The notes under the pieces are model-generated. The model did no database searches, was not told the origin of the DNA, and saw only the letters and a program-made list of their open reading frames with translations. Shown piece by piece: positions 5,996 to 7,988 of a DNA stretch of 7,988 nucleotides; positions within the stretch are counted from its first letter, which is position 1; every line of letters begins with the position of its first letter. Source of the stretch: Trichodesmium sp. MAG_R04 (lineage in GTDB: Bacteria; Cyanobacteriota; Cyanobacteriia; Cyanobacteriales; Microcoleaceae); assembly GCA_023356515.1 (NCBI GenBank), contig JAKQYG010000177.1, positions 1-7,988 on the forward strand. The letters run 5' to 3'. The translations under genes were made by a program, and so were the position numbers.

Positions 5996-6023
5996 GTAGG
6001 GACGTGGTATGCAACGTCCCTAT
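5996..6023. repeat. Dispersed palindrome, copy 2
   Basis: It matches the 28-bp palindrome at 297-324 at 25 of 28 positions. Arms GTAGGGACGT (5996-6005) and ACGTCCCTAT (6014-6023) pair over 10 bp, the outermost as G-U, leaving an 8-nt loop GGTATGCA. It lies 72 bases beyond the haloperoxidase stop, so it may act as a terminator or 3' stabiliser; no U-tract follows (TATTATGG). Confidence 0.75.
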
Positions 6024-6060
6024 ATTATGGCTAACTAATTTTACTTGATATTAGGAAAGT

Positions 6061-6079
6061 AGAAAGCAAAAAGCTTTCT
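6061..6079. terminator. Weak hairpin in the convergent spacer
   Basis: AGAAAGC at 6061-6067 pairs with GCTTTCT at 6073-6079 around an AAAAA loop, a 7-bp stem poor in GC. It lies between the converging haloperoxidase and hydrolase genes and might terminate either transcript, but no long U-run follows on either side. Confidence 0.25.
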
Positions 6080-6206
6080 TCAAATTGCAGCTTAATTTTA
6101 TACACAAAGGATACTACTTAATATTTCAATTAAGCAGAAAAACCAGGTTTTTTAAATAAAATTGATATTTTTATCACTTCAATCAAAAACCAGTATTCTT
6201 AAATAC

Positions 6207-7124
6207 TTATACAACACTAATTGAAACTTCATCTAATTGTTTCAATAACTTTTTAATCAACCCAATAGTCACCGCCGGAACTTCCAATTGAGGTGTTAAA
6301 CCTACACCATCTAATATTTGAAAAATCCGTACAGCTTGACGATTCAAATCTGCTAAACGTTGACCTATTTCTGGACCTGTAAATTCTGATTTTTCACCCC
6401 AAATAATTGCTGTGGGAATTGTTAATTGATTCATATATAAAGATAAATCAAAACACAAATCTCCCCGCACAAAAGATAAGGCAGCATATTCAGCATTTGG
6501 TTGAGTTGCTGACTCTAAATATGCCTCCACAATTTCATCAAAAATCAAACTGGGATTACCAAATTGTCTCGTTTCTAGAAAACTTCTAATTCCTCCTGCA
6601 GTAGCAACACCCGCACTATAAATAAAACGATCTAGTATTGGTGTACTTACTAATTGAGCAAAAAAGCTCTGGGTATAATTTTCGCCGAAGTCAGATAAAC
6701 CCGCAGGAGTTGTCAATATTAGAGACTTGAATAATTCTGGATGAGCGATCGCTACTCTCACCATTATTGCTGCAGTCAGAGAAGAAGCGATGACTCTGGT
6801 AGGACCTTGACAAGTTTGTTCTAAAAATTCGATAATTGTTGTAATGTAGTCTTCTACTTTGTAATCTAATGCCTGATGTTCTGAACGCCCCCAGCCAACT
6901 AAGTCGGGAGCAAGAATGCGGTACTCTGAGGCAAAGGATGGGTAAACTTTCGACCATTCATAAGCAGATGAACCTCCACCGAAACCGTGAAAAAACACCA
7001 GAGTGGGTAAGTGGTTGGTATTGTTCGTCTCAGTATTCCAGGGTGCTTTCTCATTGGTGTAGTAGACCATGCGACCTTGCGATGTGACAATTGATTTTTG
7101 TTCAAAACCTACAGGAATAAACAT
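6207..7124 (-). CDS. Alpha/beta-hydrolase-fold protein with atypical catalytic residues
   Basis: The 305-aa protein has the landmarks of the fold: the oxyanion-hole loop HGFGGG (46-51) after the strand LVFFH, APDLVGWGRS (72-81), and a nucleophile elbow ASSLT (113-117) with Ser115 in the place of G-x-S-x-G. A lid region spans about 140-215, and IPTAIIWGEKSEF (236-248) carries the acid strand. The Asp expected after WGEK is Ser246 (Glu247 beside it). The loop that normally carries the catalytic His, GxGHxPxxExP, reads GVGLTPQLEVP (273-283), with Leu276 at the His position. It may therefore be inactive, bind rather than cleave a ligand, or use other residues. There is no signal peptide. It starts at ATG 7124 without a Shine-Dalgarno. 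It lies convergent to the haloperoxidase and in the same direction as hemB, 380 bp apart. The substrate is unknown. Confidence 0.85.
   Translation of the reverse strand: MFIPVGFEQKSIVTSQGRMVYYTNEKAPWNTETNNTNHLPTLVFFHGFGGGSSAYEWSKVYPSFASEYRILAPDLVGWGRSEHQALDYKVEDYITTIIEFLEQTCQGPTRVIASSLTAAIMVRVAIAHPELFKSLILTTPAGLSDFGENYTQSFFAQLVSTPILDRFIYSAGVATAGGIRSFLETRQFGNPSLIFDEIVEAYLESATQPNAEYAALSFVRGDLCFDLSLYMNQLTIPTAIIWGEKSEFTGPEIGQRLADLNRQAVRIFQILDGVGLTPQLEVPAVTIGLIKKLLKQLDEVSISVV
6745..6752. repeat. HIP1 octamer GCGATCGC
   Basis: Exact HIP1 palindrome within the hydrolase gene, in the codons just after the nucleophile elbow (around residues 124-127). Confidence 0.8.
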
Positions 7125-7504
7125 AGAAATTTTAGATTTTAGAATTGGGATTAAAGTGGAAATAACCTTAGTATAAGATTTTTTCTTCTGTTTGGTAGGT
7201 TTGTTATATCAAATTCGGTACTTGTTACTTCATAAACAGTTTTAAAGAAAAGCAAGAAAGTGACTACTATATGTAATAGCTTCCAAACAAAAATGCTTCG
7301 GCTCGCAAACAAGTCTATTTTCAGCTCACATTAACGGCAAATAGGCTGTAACCTTAACAGAGCATCTATTATAGTCTTTTAAAAATCTTTTTGGCTATAT
7401 AAGTTTTCCAATGCGCCTTTTCTATAGTGAGTAATAAAATTACTTTGGGGTTTGAATAAAATCAAACCCCTATTCCTCCAAGCTGTGTGCAATGGAATTG
7501 GTTC
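7125..7504. other. Spacer between hemB and the hydrolase gene
   Basis: This non-coding AT-rich spacer runs between two leftward genes. It holds the hemB-side hairpin at 7447-7470 and a small GTAAT-AAA-ATTAC hairpin at 7431-7443. The promoter of the hydrolase gene should lie here; I could not pick a convincing -35/-10 pair. No RNA gene or ORF is supported. Confidence 0.45.
7447..7470 (-). terminator. Hairpin downstream of hemB
   Basis: GGGGTTTGA at 7447-7455 and TCAAACCCC at 7462-7470 form a perfect 9-bp stem with a 6-nt loop, 34 bases past the hemB stop. On the hemB strand the sequence after it is AAAGTAATTTT, so the usual immediate U-run is missing. Termination or 3'-end protection is likely from position and stem strength. 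Confidence 0.6.
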
Positions 7505-7988
7505 CTATTTCAAAGTTAATGCAACTTCCTTAGCAAAATAAGTCAAAATTAAATCCGCTCCAGCCCGTTTCATACTAGTTAAACTTTCCAACATCACCTT
7601 TTTTTCATCTATCCAACCCCTCTGACCAGCAGCCTTAATCATGGCATATTCCCCACTAACGTTATAAGCAGCTACAGGTAGATTTGTTATCTTTTTTACC
7701 TGACAAATAATATCTAAATAAGCAAGCGCCGGCTTTACCATTACCATATCTGCACCTTCGGCAATATCCAAAGCCACCTCTTTGAGGGCCTCCCTAGCAT
7801 TAGCAGGATCCATTTGATAAGTCTTTTTGTCCCCAAATTTTGGTGCAGAATCCAAAGCATCCCGAAATGGGCCATAATAAGCTGAGGCATATTTGGCAGA
7901 GTAGGCAAGTATTCCCACATCGAAGTATTTAGCAGCATCAAGAGCTTTACGAATCGCTCCAATACGCCCATCCATCATATCTGAGGGT
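7505..7988 (-). CDS. hemB: Porphobilinogen synthase (delta-aminolevulinate dehydratase), C-terminal part
   Basis: HemB condenses two 5-aminolevulinate molecules to porphobilinogen, the first common pyrrole on the way to chlorophyll, haem, phycobilins and cobalamin. About 160 C-terminal residues are visible; the frame stays open through the window edge, so the N-terminal half (with the metal-site cysteines) lies outside. Visible landmarks are PSDMMDGR, then YSAKYASAYYGPFRDA with the first active-site Lys, then MVMVKPALAYLD with the Schiff-base Lys, and PVAAYNVSGEYAMI, which contributes to substrate binding. The C-terminus ends in ILTYFAKEVALTLK, close to the usual end of the family. Stop is TAG at 7505-7507. 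The internal ATG at 7976-7978 is not the true start. A strong hairpin follows the gene. Confidence 0.96.
   Translation of the reverse strand, partial: PSDMMDGRIGAIRKALDAAKYFDVGILAYSAKYASAYYGPFRDALDSAPKFGDKKTYQMDPANAREALKEVALDIAEGADMVMVKPALAYLDIICQVKKITNLPVAAYNVSGEYAMIKAAGQRGWIDEKKVMLESLTSMKRAGADLILTYFAKEVALTLK

Noticed and set aside
6134..6155. AAAAAC-CAG-GTTTTTT as a terminator of the hydrolase gene
   Set aside because: The stem is almost entirely A-T pairs with a three-base loop and lies in a generally AT-rich tract; too weak to call.
3887..7124. Functional pairing of the vanadium haloperoxidase with the alpha/beta hydrolase as a cofactor-free haloperoxidase
   Set aside because: The genes converge and are not co-transcribed, and cofactor-free haloperoxidases keep an intact Ser-His-Asp triad, which this protein appears to lack.

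Overview
The window looks like chromosomal DNA of a filamentous marine cyanobacterium. It is AT-rich, has long intergenic gaps (roughly a third of the bases are non-coding), and carries three copies of the cyanobacterial HIP1 octamer GCGATCGC. It also carries dispersed palindromes and MITE-like elements. The exonuclease VII and HemB sequences read like cyanobacterial orthologues. A Trichodesmium/Okeania-type Oscillatoriales genome would fit, but that placement is inference.

Layout: (1) 1-388 is a repeat-filled spacer with a 143-bp MITE-like element and a perfect 28-bp palindrome. (2) 389-823 (-) encodes an uncharacterised acidic 144-aa protein. (3) 824-1550 is a non-coding gap holding a second copy (about 88% identical, same orientation) of the MITE. 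(4) 1551-2937 (-) is the xseA-xseB operon for exonuclease VII, with coupled start and stop. (5) 2938-3886 is a non-coding gap containing a nested set of mobile-element relics: a 131-bp element with 13-bp terminal inverted repeats is interrupted by a 372-bp element with perfect 16-bp inverted repeats and a perfect 9-bp target duplication. That 372-bp element contains a third inverted-repeat pair. (6) 3887-5923 (+) encodes a 678-aa vanadium-dependent haloperoxidase fused to eight RTX nonapeptide repeats, probably exported by type I secretion. (7) 5924-6206 is a convergent spacer with a second copy of the palindrome. (8) 6207-7124 (-) encodes an alpha/beta-hydrolase-fold protein whose catalytic acid and histidine positions look substituted. 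(9) 7125-7504 is a spacer with a strong hairpin behind hemB. (10) 7505-7988 (-) is the C-terminal half of hemB (porphobilinogen synthase), cut by the window edge.

The genes do not form one pathway. xseA/xseB (DNA repair) and hemB (tetrapyrrole synthesis) are housekeeping genes. The secreted haloperoxidase is the accessory gene of note and sits alone, next to transposon debris. The most informative non-coding signals are the nested insertions, the MITE pair, and the fact that both palindrome copies lie 65-75 bp beyond a stop codon. I see no tRNA, rRNA, CRISPR array or intact transposase.
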